From an uncultured Pseudomonadota bacterium (GTDB lineage: Bacteria; Pseudomonadota; Alphaproteobacteria; Rs-D84), in the NCBI GenBank assembly GCA_900313105.1, contig OMPY01000005.1, forward strand, positions 1-46,326: a DNA stretch of 46,326 nt. The letters are read 5' to 3'. Positions 15,224-24,251 of this stretch are shown piece by piece. A program made the translations under genes and the position numbers. The number at the start of each line of letters is the position of its first letter. The stretch's first letter is position 1. The notes under the pieces were generated by a model. That model worked only from the letters and a program-made list of their open reading frames with translations. It was not told the origin of the DNA and made no database searches.

Positions 15224-15684
15224 TCACCATATGTTATTTTGACGACATTTTTACCGTCTTCCATACGGCAATTTCCACTTGCCCCACTCTGTTTACCATC
15301 GGTCGCCAAATACCCAACCGAATCAGACCACGCCTTGGTTATAAAATATTCGCAATCATTACGGGACAAACCATTTATCGTCACAACAAATTGCCGATAG
15401 TTTGCCGGGTCAACCGCCAATTCATACGTTCCGCCATATGGATTTTTCGGCGACATACCGATTGCACCAAATATCGTCGTGTTATCTATGTGCGAAAAAT
15501 CGTCATATTCACCAAGCAATTGGCGCACGCCGGTCACCATTTGCAACACTTCTTCGTTTACCGTATTGCGTTTTTGCGTCCGCATCGCGGTGGATATAAG
15601 CCCGATTGCGCCAACCGTCAACACACCCATGATGGCAAGCACCCCTAACATTTCAATCATTGAACGTCCAGATTCCATTTTCAT
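15220..15684 (-). CDS. type IV pilin-like protein
   Basis: This 154-residue protein has a type III (prepilin) signal: a very short leader MKMESG, then RSMIEMLGVLAIMGVLTVGAIGLI. Glu lies at position +5 after the Gly cleavage site, followed by an uninterrupted hydrophobic helix. The residue after the Gly is Arg rather than the usual Phe or Met, which is unusual. The C-terminal part has two Cys (NDCEYF and SGNCRM) that could form the pilin D-loop disulfide. It heads an operon with rluC and the AsmA gene. A type IVb secretin pair sits at 28513-31233, so this may be its pilin, though no assembly ATPase or prepilin peptidase is in view. Confidence 0.8.
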   Translation of the reverse strand: MKMESGRSMIEMLGVLAIMGVLTVGAIGLISTAMRTQKRNTVNEEVLQMVTGVRQLLGEYDDFSHIDNTTIFGAIGMSPKNPYGGTYELAVDPANYRQFVVTINGLSRNDCEYFITKAWSDSVGYLATDGKQSGASGNCRMEDGKNVVKITYGE

Positions 15685-15735
15685 TTTTCAATCCTTTATT
15701 TGCTATTTAATTTCTTTTATTTTATCATAAAAGAT

Positions 15736-17154
15736 ATGAATATTCAATTCTGTGATTTAATAAAAAATGCGCCAAATTCCCCCGGCATTTACCGCATGTA
15801 TGATGCGGACGGGAATTTGCTTTATGTTGGCAAGGCCAAAAATTTATCGAATCGGTTGCATCAATATGTCGATATTTCAAAATTGGAATTGCATAAACAG
15901 GTTATGCGCACACTTGTCGCGCGCGTCGAATGGGAAATCACACCTACGGAATCAGATGCACTTATACTTGAAGAAAAAACGATAAAAACCGAAAAACCAA
16001 AATATAACATTATGCTAACCGATGGGAAAATGTATCCCATGTTGGCACTTACCAATCACAAATACCCACGTTTATTAAAATTCCGCGGAAAAATATCCCA
16101 GCGTCGCGATGTATACGGCCCATATCCATCGGTTCACGCACTAAACGACACAATAAAAATGATTCAAAAGGTTTGTCGTATTCGAACATGCACGGATACA
16201 TTTATGAAAAATCGCGCACGTCCATGCCTGCTTTATCAAATTGGCCGATGCAGCGCACCATGCACACAAGATGTTCCGGGTTATGACGAAAATGTAAAAC
16301 TTGCACGACGGATTTTGACGGGCGATAGTGAACCAATCATAAATGAATTATCAACACAAATGAAAATATGTTCGGAAAAAATGGATTTTGAAAACGCCGC
16401 AATTTTACGCGATAAAATTTCCGCAATGACAAAAACATCAATTCGCGGTATACGCACGAATCCGGCGTATAGAGCAAATTCAGAAACCGATTGGAACAAC
16501 ACAATAATCGAAATGGAAAAATGGATTGGTAAAAAAATAACCTATGCCGGCGTGTTTGATAATTCACATTTGTTTGGAACAAATCCCGTTGGTGCGATGA
16601 TAACATTTGGCCACGACGGATTTATAAAATCTGGATATCGCCATTTCAAATTACGCGACCGCGCACGCGCCGGAAACGATATTGCGATGATGGCGGAATT
16701 TGTGGAACGCGCCGTTCAAAACAGTCCTGAAATCGATTTAATAATTGTTGATGGCGGTCGTGCCCAGTGGAACATCGCGCACCAAACCGCACCGAACATC
16801 CCAATTCTTGGCGTGACAAAGGGCGAAGTCCGAAATGGTGATGAACACTTTATAATGCCGGACGGCACGGAATATCGCGACATGCCAAAAGATTCAAAAT
16901 TATTTTTATTATTGCGCCGTGTCCGTGACGAAGCGCACCATTTCGTCATAACATATCATCGCACCACCCGTGCCAAGGCAATGACCGGTTCATGCCTTGA
17001 TGAAATCGAAGGCATTGGTCCAACGAGAAAAAAATTATTATTGAATCATTTTGGTTCCGTGCGCGCAATTATGGACGCGGACATTCAAACACTAAAACGC
17101 GTTCCGGGCCTTGGGGAAACGGCCGCAAAAAAAATATACGAACATTTTCACTAA
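15736..17154 (+). CDS. uvrC: excinuclease ABC subunit C, shortened form
   Basis: UvrC makes both incisions in nucleotide excision repair. The start at 15736 gives 472 residues against about 610 in E. coli. Present are the GIY-YIG nuclease (GIYRMYDADGNLLYVGKAKNLSNR region, 17-40), the Cys cluster CLLYQIGRCSAPC (164-176), and the UVR helix pair (about 203-238). The RNase H-like domain has Asp275 (FDNSH), Asp315, Asp339 (VDGGRAQW) and the His401/402 pair (RDEAHHF). The C-terminal helix-hairpin-helix motifs are EGIGPTRKKLL and VPGLGETAAKKI. What is missing is about 100 residues between the UVR motif and the RNase H-like domain. All catalytic residues remain, so it should be functional. Confidence 0.93.
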   Translation: MNIQFCDLIKNAPNSPGIYRMYDADGNLLYVGKAKNLSNRLHQYVDISKLELHKQVMRTLVARVEWEITPTESDALILEEKTIKTEKPKYNIMLTDGKMYPMLALTNHKYPRLLKFRGKISQRRDVYGPYPSVHALNDTIKMIQKVCRIRTCTDTFMKNRARPCLLYQIGRCSAPCTQDVPGYDENVKLARRILTGDSEPIINELSTQMKICSEKMDFENAAILRDKISAMTKTSIRGIRTNPAYRANSETDWNNTIIEMEKWIGKKITYAGVFDNSHLFGTNPVGAMITFGHDGFIKSGYRHFKLRDRARAGNDIAMMAEFVERAVQNSPEIDLIIVDGGRAQWNIAHQTAPNIPILGVTKGEVRNGDEHFIMPDGTEYRDMPKDSKLFLLLRRVRDEAHHFVITYHRTTRAKAMTGSCLDEIEGIGPTRKKLLLNHFGSVRAIMDADIQTLKRVPGLGETAAKKIYEHFH

Positions 17155-17162
17155 ATATATGC

Positions 17163-17168
17163 TATAAT
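17163..17168 (+). promoter_or_regulatory. -10 box for pgsA
   Basis: TATAAT lies 29 bases before the ATG, with AAGGAGA between them. No clear -35 box is seen. The gap after the uvrC stop is only 43 bases, so pgsA may also be read through from uvrC. Confidence 0.5.
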
Positions 17169-17197
17169 ACACACACAAAAAACCAAAGGAGATTAAA

Positions 17198-17797
17198 ATG
17201 AAATTTTTCGTAAATTTTTTATCGGCTTTTAGAATTTTTGCATCGTTTGCAATCATTGGAACATTGATGTCGGGAATGTATATGACGACACTTATATTAT
17301 TTTTAATCGCGGCACTTACCGATTTCTTTGACGGATACCTTGCACGCAAATATGATGTATGCACGAAACTTGGCGGGGTTATGGATCATATCGGTGACAA
17401 GTTATTGGTTGTGAACACATTTGTATTATTATGTATTATGATGCCGGTTTGGTTTACGGTAATTCCAATCATAATAATGATTGCGCGCGAATTGTATATC
17501 AGTGGCCTGCGCGAATTTTTGGGCACGCAAAAGATTCCTATGCCCGTTCCACACGCACGTTTTTCAATGGGAAAAATCAAAACCGCGATGCAGATGATTT
17601 CGATAACCGCGTTCCTTGCACTGTTCGCATTGGGCGCGTCCATAACCGGCGCATCAGACGGCACCGCATTGGTTTACGCAATTTACGCATTACCAAACAT
17701 TGGTATATTCGCACTTTGGTTTGCATTGGTGGCAAGTCTTTGGTCCGCGGTTTCATACACGCGTGATTTTGCACAAAAACTAAAGAAAATAAAATAA
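17198..17797 (+). CDS. pgsA: CDP-diacylglycerol-glycerol-3-phosphate 3-phosphatidyltransferase
   Basis: This membrane enzyme makes phosphatidylglycerophosphate, the precursor of phosphatidylglycerol and cardiolipin. The 199-residue protein has the CDP-alcohol phosphatidyltransferase signature D-G-x2-A-R-x8-G-x3-D-x3-D, in FFDGYLARKYDVCTKLGGVMDHIGDK. About five or six hydrophobic segments surround it. Its length suits PgsA better than phosphatidylserine synthase. The location just after uvrC matches the uvrC-pgsA order common in proteobacteria. AAGGAGA precedes the ATG. Confidence 0.92.
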   Translation: MKFFVNFLSAFRIFASFAIIGTLMSGMYMTTLILFLIAALTDFFDGYLARKYDVCTKLGGVMDHIGDKLLVVNTFVLLCIMMPVWFTVIPIIIMIARELYISGLREFLGTQKIPMPVPHARFSMGKIKTAMQMISITAFLALFALGASITGASDGTALVYAIYALPNIGIFALWFALVASLWSAVSYTRDFAQKLKKIK

Positions 17798-17805
17798 GAA
17801 AAAAC

Positions 17806-17831
17806 GCGCCAATTTTTCGGCGCATTTTTTT
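17806..17831. terminator. terminator between pgsA and dnaJ
   Basis: GCGCC (17806-17810) pairs with GGCGC (17819-17823), flanked by an A run and followed by seven T. It lies between convergent genes and can act on both. Confidence 0.65.
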
Positions 17832-17865
17832 GCTCTATACGCACATATCCGGCGTATAGGCGGAT

Positions 17866-18993
17866 TTAGAACCAGCCCTTTTTCGCACTTTTTGTTTCGG
17901 CAAATTCGGTTAAAATTTTCTTTTGTTTTTCGGTAAGTTTTGTTGGGATTACAACACCGATACTGATATACAAATCGCCAAATGATGACCCACGCCCCGT
18001 CGGCATACCATGTCCGCGCACACGTAATTTTTCGCCCACTTGCGTTCCCGCCGGCACCTTGACCGACAATTTTTTATCATCGATTGTTTCAATTTCTATT
18101 TCATCGCCCAATGCAAGTGTTGTAAACGGCAAATCGACATGCATAATCAAATTTGCCCCGTCGCGTTCAAAGCGGTTATCCGGTTTCACACGTACATCCA
18201 GGTAAAAATCACCCGCGGGCCCACCGTTCACGCCGGCTTCGCCCTGGCCCGCCAATCTTAGTCGCGCGCCGTCTTCGATTCCCGCCGGAATTTTCACATC
18301 AATCGTTCGGTTTTTGTGCACCGCACCCGTCCCATCGCATTCAGAACATTTTTTATCAATTTTATGCCCAAGTCCATTGCATTCCGGACACGGTGTTTGC
18401 ATTGCAAAGAACCCACGTTGCATATTCACATACCCCGTCCCATGACAACGCGGACAAACGGGCGCCGGTTTTCCATCCGCCGTTCCGTATCCATTACATT
18501 TTTCACATTTTACATTACTTGCAAATTTCACAGTATGCGTCTTTCCAAAATACGCATCGCGCAAACTTATCACCACTTCGTCCAGCAAGTCGCGCCCGCG
18601 TGCCTGGGCACTTTGTCCACCGCGCGCAGCCCCATCAAAACCACCGAATCCGAATCCACGCATCGCTTCGCGCAAGATATCTTCCATACCCGCGCCACCG
18701 CCCATATCAAAGTGGAACGCCCCGTTTCCAAACGGATTTCCACCCATACCGGCCGACGCACCATTTCCGCCCGCGAACGCCGCATCGCCGTACCGGTCAT
18801 ATGCCGCACGTTTTTGCGGGTCTTTTAGTATATCAAATGCGTTATTTACTTCCTTGAATTTTTCTTCGGCGGTTTTATCCCCCGGATTTTTATCAGGATG
18901 ATATTTTAAAACCAATTTATGATATGCCTTTTTAATATCGGCATCCGACGCATCGCGCGCCACACCCAAAACTTCATAAGGATTTTTATTCAT
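17866..18993 (-). CDS. dnaJ: chaperone DnaJ (Hsp40)
   Basis: DnaJ stimulates the ATPase of DnaK and delivers unfolded substrates. The 375-residue protein has all four canonical parts. These are the J domain with the HPD motif at 32-34, a Gly/Phe-rich linker (about 75-125), and four CxxCxGxG zinc repeats ([32 protein letters not shown]). The C-terminal substrate-binding domain carries [19 protein letters not shown]. No dnaK or grpE gene is next to it, in contrast to the common dnaK-dnaJ pairing. A clear Shine-Dalgarno sequence is lacking. Confidence 0.97.
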   Translation of the reverse strand: MNKNPYEVLGVARDASDADIKKAYHKLVLKYHPDKNPGDKTAEEKFKEVNNAFDILKDPQKRAAYDRYGDAAFAGGNGASAGMGGNPFGNGAFHFDMGGGAGMEDILREAMRGFGFGGFDGAARGGQSAQARGRDLLDEVVISLRDAYFGKTHTVKFASNVKCEKCNGYGTADGKPAPVCPRCHGTGYVNMQRGFFAMQTPCPECNGLGHKIDKKCSECDGTGAVHKNRTIDVKIPAGIEDGARLRLAGQGEAGVNGGPAGDFYLDVRVKPDNRFERDGANLIMHVDLPFTTLALGDEIEIETIDDKKLSVKVPAGTQVGEKLRVRGHGMPTGRGSSFGDLYISIGVVIPTKLTEKQKKILTEFAETKSAKKGWF

Positions 18994-19076
18994 TTTTATA
19001 CGTCCGTATTTCTATTTAAACAAAATATAGTCCGCGTTTTAATAAAATCAAGCCCCTAAAATTCTTATTTATGGGC

Positions 19077-19103
19077 TTGCACCGAACAAAATTATGGTAT
19101 AAT
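19077..19103 (+). promoter_or_regulatory. parE promoter giving a nearly leaderless mRNA
   Basis: TTGCAC (19077-19082) and TATAAT (19098-19103) are 15 bp apart. The expected transcript start is around 19110, three bases or so before the ATG at 19113. The other in-frame ATG at 19107 lies too close to the -10 box to be transcribed. Confidence 0.6.
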
Positions 19104-19112
19104 AATATGGCT

Positions 19113-21092
19113 ATGACAGAACAAAACTCACATTCTTATGATGCATCGGATATCCAGGTACTGGAAGGATTGGAACCCGTCCGTCTGCGCCCAGGGATGT
19201 ATATTGGTGGCACGGACGAAAAGGCGTGGCACCATTTGCCGATTGAAATTATGGACAATTCGATTGACGAAGCCGTCGCCGGCTTTGCCAAGAAAATTAC
19301 CGTCCGCTTGATTGATTCAAAAACAATTGAAATTACCGACGATGGTCGCGGAATCCCGGTTGCCGAACATCCAAAGTTCCCTGGAAAATCGGCACTTGAG
19401 GTTATACTTACCACGCTGCATTCAGGCGGCAAGTTTAATAATAATGTTTATAAAACCAGTGGCGGCCTGCATGGCGTGGGCAGTGCGGTTGTCAACGCAC
19501 TATCATCCGAAATGGTTGTGACGATTGCGCGTGACGGTTACGAATGGCACCAATCTTTTTCCCGTGGCAAACCCACAACAAAAATGTCACGTGGCAATCC
19601 GTCCAAGGCGCACGGCACACGTATCCGCTTTACCATTGATGACGAAATTTTTGGCGAATCGGCGGTTTTCAAACCGATAAAAATTTACCGCATGGCACGG
19701 GCCAAGGCATTCCTTTCACGCGGTGTAAAAATTGATTGGCACTGTGCGCCCGAATTACTTACCGCCGACATGGAAATTCCGGCCGACACGACATTTTACT
19801 ATCCGAACGGGGTGGCGGATTTCTTGGATGAAAAGACCCATGACAAGCCAAAGATTTTACCGAAACTTTTTTCCGGCACCGTTGATTTTCCGGACGATTC
19901 CGGCCGTGTGGAATGGGCGTTAACCTTTTTAACCGACGAAAACGGCGCGGCATCGGACGATGGATTTTTCGCATCATATTGCAACACCATCGCAACAATT
20001 GACGGCGGCACACACGAAACCGGGTTCAAATCTGCAATCACCCGCGGGATAAAGGCGTATGGGGAAAAAGTAAATAACAAATCTGCGGCGAATATAATCG
20101 GCGAAGATGTGTTTGATTCGGTCGCGGCGATTGTTTCCGTGTTCTATAAAACACCGCAATTTTTGGGCCAGACCAAGGAAAAACTTTCCAACCCCGAAAT
20201 TGCGAAATATACTGAAAACGCGCTGCGTGACCCATGGGAAATGTTTTTGGCATCCGACCCGAAAACGGCGAACACATTACTCGAATTTATTGTCAACCTT
20301 GCCAACGCGCGTATTCGCGTGAAACAGGTCAAAGAGGTTGCACGCAAAACCCCGACCAAACGCATTCGTATGCCGGCGAAGCTTGCCGATTGTTCCAAGC
20401 ATGGCGTTGCGGGAACAGAGTTGTTTATTGTAGAGGGCGAATCGGCGGGTGGCACCGCAAAACAGGCACGCGACCGTGCAACCCAGGCGATTATGCCACT
20501 GCGCGGCAAGGTGTTAAATGTCGTATCAAATTCGGATGAAAAGTTTGGTAACAACCGCGAACTAAATGATTTAATCGATATTATCGGTGCCGGCACCGCC
20601 AAAAATTGGGACGATGCAAAATTGCGCTATGATAAAATAATCATCATGACCGATGCCGATGTCGACGGAAGTCATATTGCATCATTGTTGATGACATTCT
20701 TTTACCAATTTATGCCACAATTGATATACGGTGGACATTTGTATTTGTCTTGTCCACCATTGTATAAATTGACACACGGCACCGAATCGTTCTATATCGA
20801 TTCCGACGAAGAACTTGAAAAACTAACATCTGGGAAATATAAAAATAAAAAGGTTGAAATATCACGGTTTAAGGGGCTTGGGGAAATGATGCCGAACCAG
20901 TTAAAGGAAACAACAATGTCGCCGAAAACGCGCCGCCTGGTCCGGGTTGATTTACCCCCCCGCACGGACGAAGGCGCCGAAGACACGGAAAAAACCCGCA
21001 CGATTGTTTCGGAACTTATGGGTAAAAAACCGGAATTCCGTTTCCGCTTTATCACCGAACACGCCCAATTCGTCAAAGATTTATTTGTGTAA
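19113..21092 (+). CDS. parE: DNA topoisomerase IV subunit B
   Basis: With ParC, this ATPase subunit decatenates daughter chromosomes. The 659-residue protein has the GHKL ATPase domain: DNSIDEAVAGF with the catalytic Glu, DDGRGIPV, and GGLHGVGSAVVNALS. Then come the transducer domain with QTKEKL, the TOPRIM domain (ELFIVEGESAGGTAKQARDR; IMTDADVDGSHI), and the C-terminal PNQLKETTM segment. The opening VLEGLEPVRLRPGMYIGGTD is the wording typical of alphaproteobacterial ParE. The length also fits ParE rather than the longer GyrB. No parC is next to it. The start is chosen because the TATAAT ends nine bases upstream. Confidence 0.9.
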   Translation: MTEQNSHSYDASDIQVLEGLEPVRLRPGMYIGGTDEKAWHHLPIEIMDNSIDEAVAGFAKKITVRLIDSKTIEITDDGRGIPVAEHPKFPGKSALEVILTTLHSGGKFNNNVYKTSGGLHGVGSAVVNALSSEMVVTIARDGYEWHQSFSRGKPTTKMSRGNPSKAHGTRIRFTIDDEIFGESAVFKPIKIYRMARAKAFLSRGVKIDWHCAPELLTADMEIPADTTFYYPNGVADFLDEKTHDKPKILPKLFSGTVDFPDDSGRVEWALTFLTDENGAASDDGFFASYCNTIATIDGGTHETGFKSAITRGIKAYGEKVNNKSAANIIGEDVFDSVAAIVSVFYKTPQFLGQTKEKLSNPEIAKYTENALRDPWEMFLASDPKTANTLLEFIVNLANARIRVKQVKEVARKTPTKRIRMPAKLADCSKHGVAGTELFIVEGESAGGTAKQARDRATQAIMPLRGKVLNVVSNSDEKFGNNRELNDLIDIIGAGTAKNWDDAKLRYDKIIIMTDADVDGSHIASLLMTFFYQFMPQLIYGGHLYLSCPPLYKLTHGTESFYIDSDEELEKLTSGKYKNKKVEISRFKGLGEMMPNQLKETTMSPKTRRLVRVDLPPRTDEGAEDTEKTRTIVSELMGKKPEFRFRFITEHAQFVKDLFV

Positions 21093-21096
21093 TATA

Positions 21097-21124
21097 TTGA
21101 CACCACTTTTTTTTGCGTTATACT
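21097..21124 (+). promoter_or_regulatory. promoter of the 21165 orphan gene
   Basis: TTGACA (21097-21102) and TATACT (21119-21124) are separated by 16 bp, close to consensus. The box begins four bases after the parE stop. AAGGGGACG is the ribosome binding site downstream. Confidence 0.75.
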
Positions 21125-21164
21125 TTCACCCGTTTGCGAACAAAAAAACAAAAGGGGACGAATA

Positions 21165-21590
21165 ATGCAAAAAAACAAACCATTATACAATTGCGTATAT
21201 TATGTAAATTTACCGAAACTTAAGGAAAACCCGGCACATTGGTCTGAACACAAGGAACTGCCAATTTGCAAAATCGAAAATGGCAACGAAATAAAAACCG
21301 GCAAAACCCCAGACGAAACAATAACAACAATAGATTGCCCAAGTGTGCATGTAAAGGCAATAATAATACACTGTGCGCTGTTTAATGAAAAACACCCTTG
21401 TATAGTCCTTGAATATCAACGCCCAATCGATTCAGCCCCACAAACAAAAACATGGATGCTTCGTGTATTCCCCGATGGCGGTATTGATACCAAGAATCCA
21501 AGTCTTGACCATGAAACATTTACAGATATTCAACATCAGGTAGAGATACGGAACAGAATGTTCTATCCGAAAAACACCAAAAGAAAATAA
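21165..21590 (+). CDS. unknown protein of 141 residues
   Basis: I recognise no family. The protein has no signal peptide or membrane segment. It has four Cys spread over the first 92 residues (NCVYY, PICKI, DCPS, HCALF) plus a later Cys (HPCIVLEYQ). A compact alternating-strand centre (VKAIIIHCALF, CIVLEYQ, WMLRVFPDGG) suggests a small beta-rich cytoplasmic domain. A strong promoter, a good Shine-Dalgarno sequence and a strong terminator show that it is a real, independently expressed gene. Confidence 0.65.
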   Translation: MQKNKPLYNCVYYVNLPKLKENPAHWSEHKELPICKIENGNEIKTGKTPDETITTIDCPSVHVKAIIIHCALFNEKHPCIVLEYQRPIDSAPQTKTWMLRVFPDGGIDTKNPSLDHETFTDIQHQVEIRNRMFYPKNTKRK

Positions 21591-21616
21591 AAAATCCCGA
21601 AATTCGGGATTTTTTC
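21591..21616. terminator. strong bidirectional terminator
   Basis: A 9-bp stem, AAAATCCCG (21591-21599) with CGGGATTTT (21605-21613), is followed by T residues on both strands. It starts directly after the stop of the plus-strand gene and touches the stop of the convergent gene. Confidence 0.88.
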
Positions 21617-22605
21617 TATCGCATTCCAACGGTAAAATCATCGCCATATTCGGCAACCGCCTGACCACCGATGGCACAATATAAATCTTCGAAACCTTTC
21701 TTTAATTGATTCTTTTTAACAAGTTTACTTGTCACGATTCCGCCAACGGTCCCCAAAACAACCCCGGCAACCGAATCGGAAATCAACCGTGCGGTATTAA
21801 AGTTCCCGTTTTCATCCCGCCACACGGAAAGTTTCAAACCGTCGCGCATCCGGCTAAGGTTATAATAATGTGTATCGATATCCGTCGAACTTATCGTAAC
21901 ATCAGTGATTCCAAAATTTATGCTCGATTTATTTATAAGAACAATCGCATCTTTCAAATAATTTGTCAATGCTTCATAATCTGTCGCCCCCAATTTTTTG
22001 CCCACCTCATCGCACAAATCAAGTGCTTTACTATAATTACCCAATATCTTATCTATTTCTGTTGCTTGTTTTGGATATTCCTCTTTGGCCTTTTTCAATT
22101 TGGCGATATTATCATTTATGCCGTTAATCAATTCTTCAGTACATGTCGGGCGCTTCCACACTGGGTAAATATAAACGCTACGATATTGCCAATCATCAAT
22201 ATAATCAGGATCAAACTTCTGATTACTTGCACTTCCCGCAACCCAAGCTTTATCTTTAGCTTCGGTGCCTGATGGTAAAATGTATTTTTTCACATAATCA
22301 TAACGACGACCAGACAACGCATCATTATCATATCCATTTTCATCACCCTGACGATCAGCACTACCAATCACGACAAAATAAGCAATATTTCCACCCTCTT
22401 GCAATTGATATAACTCATCTTTCACTACATTAAAATAATCCTCACACTCCGAACTCGGGATATCTTTACCAGTTCCGAAATAAACCGCATATGGTGAATC
22501 ACTATCAAAATCAGACGGTTTTAACGCACAATCACCCAAATACTCCGCCATCGCGCCCAAACTTATTCCAAACAAAACCATAAAAAACACAAGCAATTTT
22601 TTCAT
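21616..22605 (-). CDS. secreted OmpA-like-domain protein with C-terminal glycine-zipper segment
   Basis: The 329-residue protein begins with a signal peptide (MKKLLVFFMVLFGISLGAMA). Residues about 70-155 look like an OmpA/MotB peptidoglycan-binding fold: YFVVIGSADRQGDENGYDNDALSGRRYDYVKKYI, with the family's 'G-x-A-D..G....N..LS..RR..V' pattern, followed by a strand YRSVYIYPVW. A helical, probably coiled-coil stretch follows (about 165-225). Near the end is a glycine-zipper hydrophobic segment, SVAGVVLGTVGGIVTSKLV. OmpA domains usually sit at the C-terminus, so this central position is unusual. The ATG follows GGAGCGAG. Confidence 0.6.
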   Translation of the reverse strand: MKKLLVFFMVLFGISLGAMAEYLGDCALKPSDFDSDSPYAVYFGTGKDIPSSECEDYFNVVKDELYQLQEGGNIAYFVVIGSADRQGDENGYDNDALSGRRYDYVKKYILPSGTEAKDKAWVAGSASNQKFDPDYIDDWQYRSVYIYPVWKRPTCTEELINGINDNIAKLKKAKEEYPKQATEIDKILGNYSKALDLCDEVGKKLGATDYEALTNYLKDAIVLINKSSINFGITDVTISSTDIDTHYYNLSRMRDGLKLSVWRDENGNFNTARLISDSVAGVVLGTVGGIVTSKLVKKNQLKKGFEDLYCAIGGQAVAEYGDDFTVGMR

Positions 22606-22663
22606 TCTCTCGCTCCTTACTTTTCCCTATATTCTATCACAAAAAGTGCGAAAGACAAAACGA

Positions 22664-23938
22664 TTATTTATATTCATCAATCATTTGTGAAAGTTGTGCG
22701 GACAAAACCAAATCGCCCGCCTTTAATTTTTCAATTCTATCAATTCCATACATAACGGTTGCATGGTCGCGCCCACCAACATATTGCCCGATTTCACTAA
22801 GTGACAATCCGGTTGCATTTTTAAGCACGACCATCATCATTTGACGTGCCAAAACCAACGCACGCGCACGCCCCGTTCCACAAACCGCGTCATATGACAC
22901 ACCCAATTTTTCACACATGGATTTCACAATTGCAATTGGCGAATGTGATTTTTTAAGTGTATCCGCCAAAATGCGTTCCGCGACATTTTCATCAATTGCT
23001 TCACCCATGATTTCACGGTACGCACTTATTTTATTTAACACACCCGCAATCACATGACCATCAGAAAGTATGCGCCCGGCAATCATATTTGCAACCGCCG
23101 AATCAACACCCGCGCGTTCAAACATCTTTGCACGAACCGCGCGCGATGGTGCCACGACATCCGCAACCAATCCCGATGCCAAAAGTGATTGCGCCCGATG
23201 ATCAAAACCGGTTAAATTACTTGGCGCCGCATCCGCAACCAAAACGATATTTTTACCCGCCCCGCGCAAATCAATAATCAATTGCAAGAATTCATCACAT
23301 GTCGCGCGTTTTCCGGACAAAACCTGAACATCATCCATAATAAATGTATCACAATTGCGACAGTAATCTTTGAACGCGAAAATTGTGCGGTCATGCAACG
23401 CGCGCGCAAATTCCGAAACAAATTGCGCCCCCGACATCATAATTGTGCGCCCACGCGCCGCCGAATTTATACACCGTGCAAGCAAAGATTTTCCACAGCC
23501 CGGGCCCCCATAAATAAACAGCGGTGAAAACGTTGCAGTTCCCGCCGCCATTTTTTTACACGCCGACACAACAAACGAATTTTCTTCGGACGAAACAAAG
23601 GAATCAAAATCGCCGGCATCATTTGTTGTGGCCGGCGCAGTATATGTTTGCGAATTATTGTCGTTCGCGGTTTTGACCATACGCGCGGCAACATTTGCAA
23701 CCGAAATGCGCGCCGTCAAACCATACGTGGACGCAACCGCATTTAATATATTTGAATATGTTGTTCTAACAAAATCCGCGGTAAATTGATTTGGCGCATT
23801 AAATACCAATTCAGAATCCGACACAGTTATACCCAACGGCGCAATCCACGAAGTAAAACAGGCCGCATCCATTTTGGTCGCAATACATTCGCGTATTGCA
23901 TCCACCGAAACCTGTTTGTTAAGAATTGCCACCTGCAT
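22664..23938 (-). CDS. dnaA: chromosomal replication initiator DnaA
   Basis: DnaA binds the origin and opens the duplex in its ATP form. The start at 23938 is preceded by AAGGAGA and gives 424 residues. Domain I spans about 1-75. Domain II is a short low-complexity linker (about 90-115). Domain III has Walker A GGPGCGKSLL (144-153) and Walker B FIMDDVQ. Domain IV ends with the DNA-binding signature LSLSEIGQYVGGRDHATVMYGI. The Walker A wording GPGCGKS differs from the usual GGxGLGKTHL, and the chain is shorter than the 460-500 residues common in the family. A longer frame of 32 codons upstream lacks support. Confidence 0.93.
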   Translation of the reverse strand: MQVAILNKQVSVDAIRECIATKMDAACFTSWIAPLGITVSDSELVFNAPNQFTADFVRTTYSNILNAVASTYGLTARISVANVAARMVKTANDNNSQTYTAPATTNDAGDFDSFVSSEENSFVVSACKKMAAGTATFSPLFIYGGPGCGKSLLARCINSAARGRTIMMSGAQFVSEFARALHDRTIFAFKDYCRNCDTFIMDDVQVLSGKRATCDEFLQLIIDLRGAGKNIVLVADAAPSNLTGFDHRAQSLLASGLVADVVAPSRAVRAKMFERAGVDSAVANMIAGRILSDGHVIAGVLNKISAYREIMGEAIDENVAERILADTLKKSHSPIAIVKSMCEKLGVSYDAVCGTGRARALVLARQMMMVVLKNATGLSLSEIGQYVGGRDHATVMYGIDRIEKLKAGDLVLSAQLSQMIDEYK

Positions 23939-24251
23939 GCCGTTTCTCCTTTCCTTCCTTTCAAAGAGTTTCCTGCAAAGTCCCAACGCGAAGTATGCAA
24001 AAGCCACCCGCATAAAAACGTCAAACCCAATCAACCAATTTAATTTGACGCCTTTTTATGTTCCCTACACTCTACTCTCTCGCTGATACCATTAATTTAC
24101 GAACCAACCTTTCTACGCAAAACAATTTATAAAATTGATTTTCATTTGCAACCAAATCTTCGCCAATTTTTTGAAATTTATTTTTTGACACGATTCGTTT
24201 TTACCCCTGATTTCCGCGCTTTGTATATACACTGTATAGACACAACTTTTC
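23939..24251 (-). promoter_or_regulatory. upstream region of dnaA
   Basis: This 313-bp gap between dprA and dnaA is AT-rich and holds no supported gene. On the minus strand CGTCAAA (24050-24044) pairs with TTTGACG (24025-24019) across an 18-nt loop. It is followed by TTTTTATG, which could attenuate the dnaA transcript. A TGTATATACACTGTATA stretch lies at 24223-24239. I see no convincing cluster of TTATCCACA-type DnaA boxes, so I do not call an origin. Confidence 0.35.

Noticed and set aside
19113-21092. Calling this gene gyrB
   Set aside because: The length of 659 residues and the opening wording fit ParE. GyrB of proteobacteria is usually near 800 residues, though some alphaproteobacterial GyrB lengths vary.
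23939-24251. Possible replication origin next to dnaA
   Set aside because: The region is AT-rich but shows no cluster of TTATCCACA-type boxes or clear 13-mer repeats. Alphaproteobacterial origins are often elsewhere.
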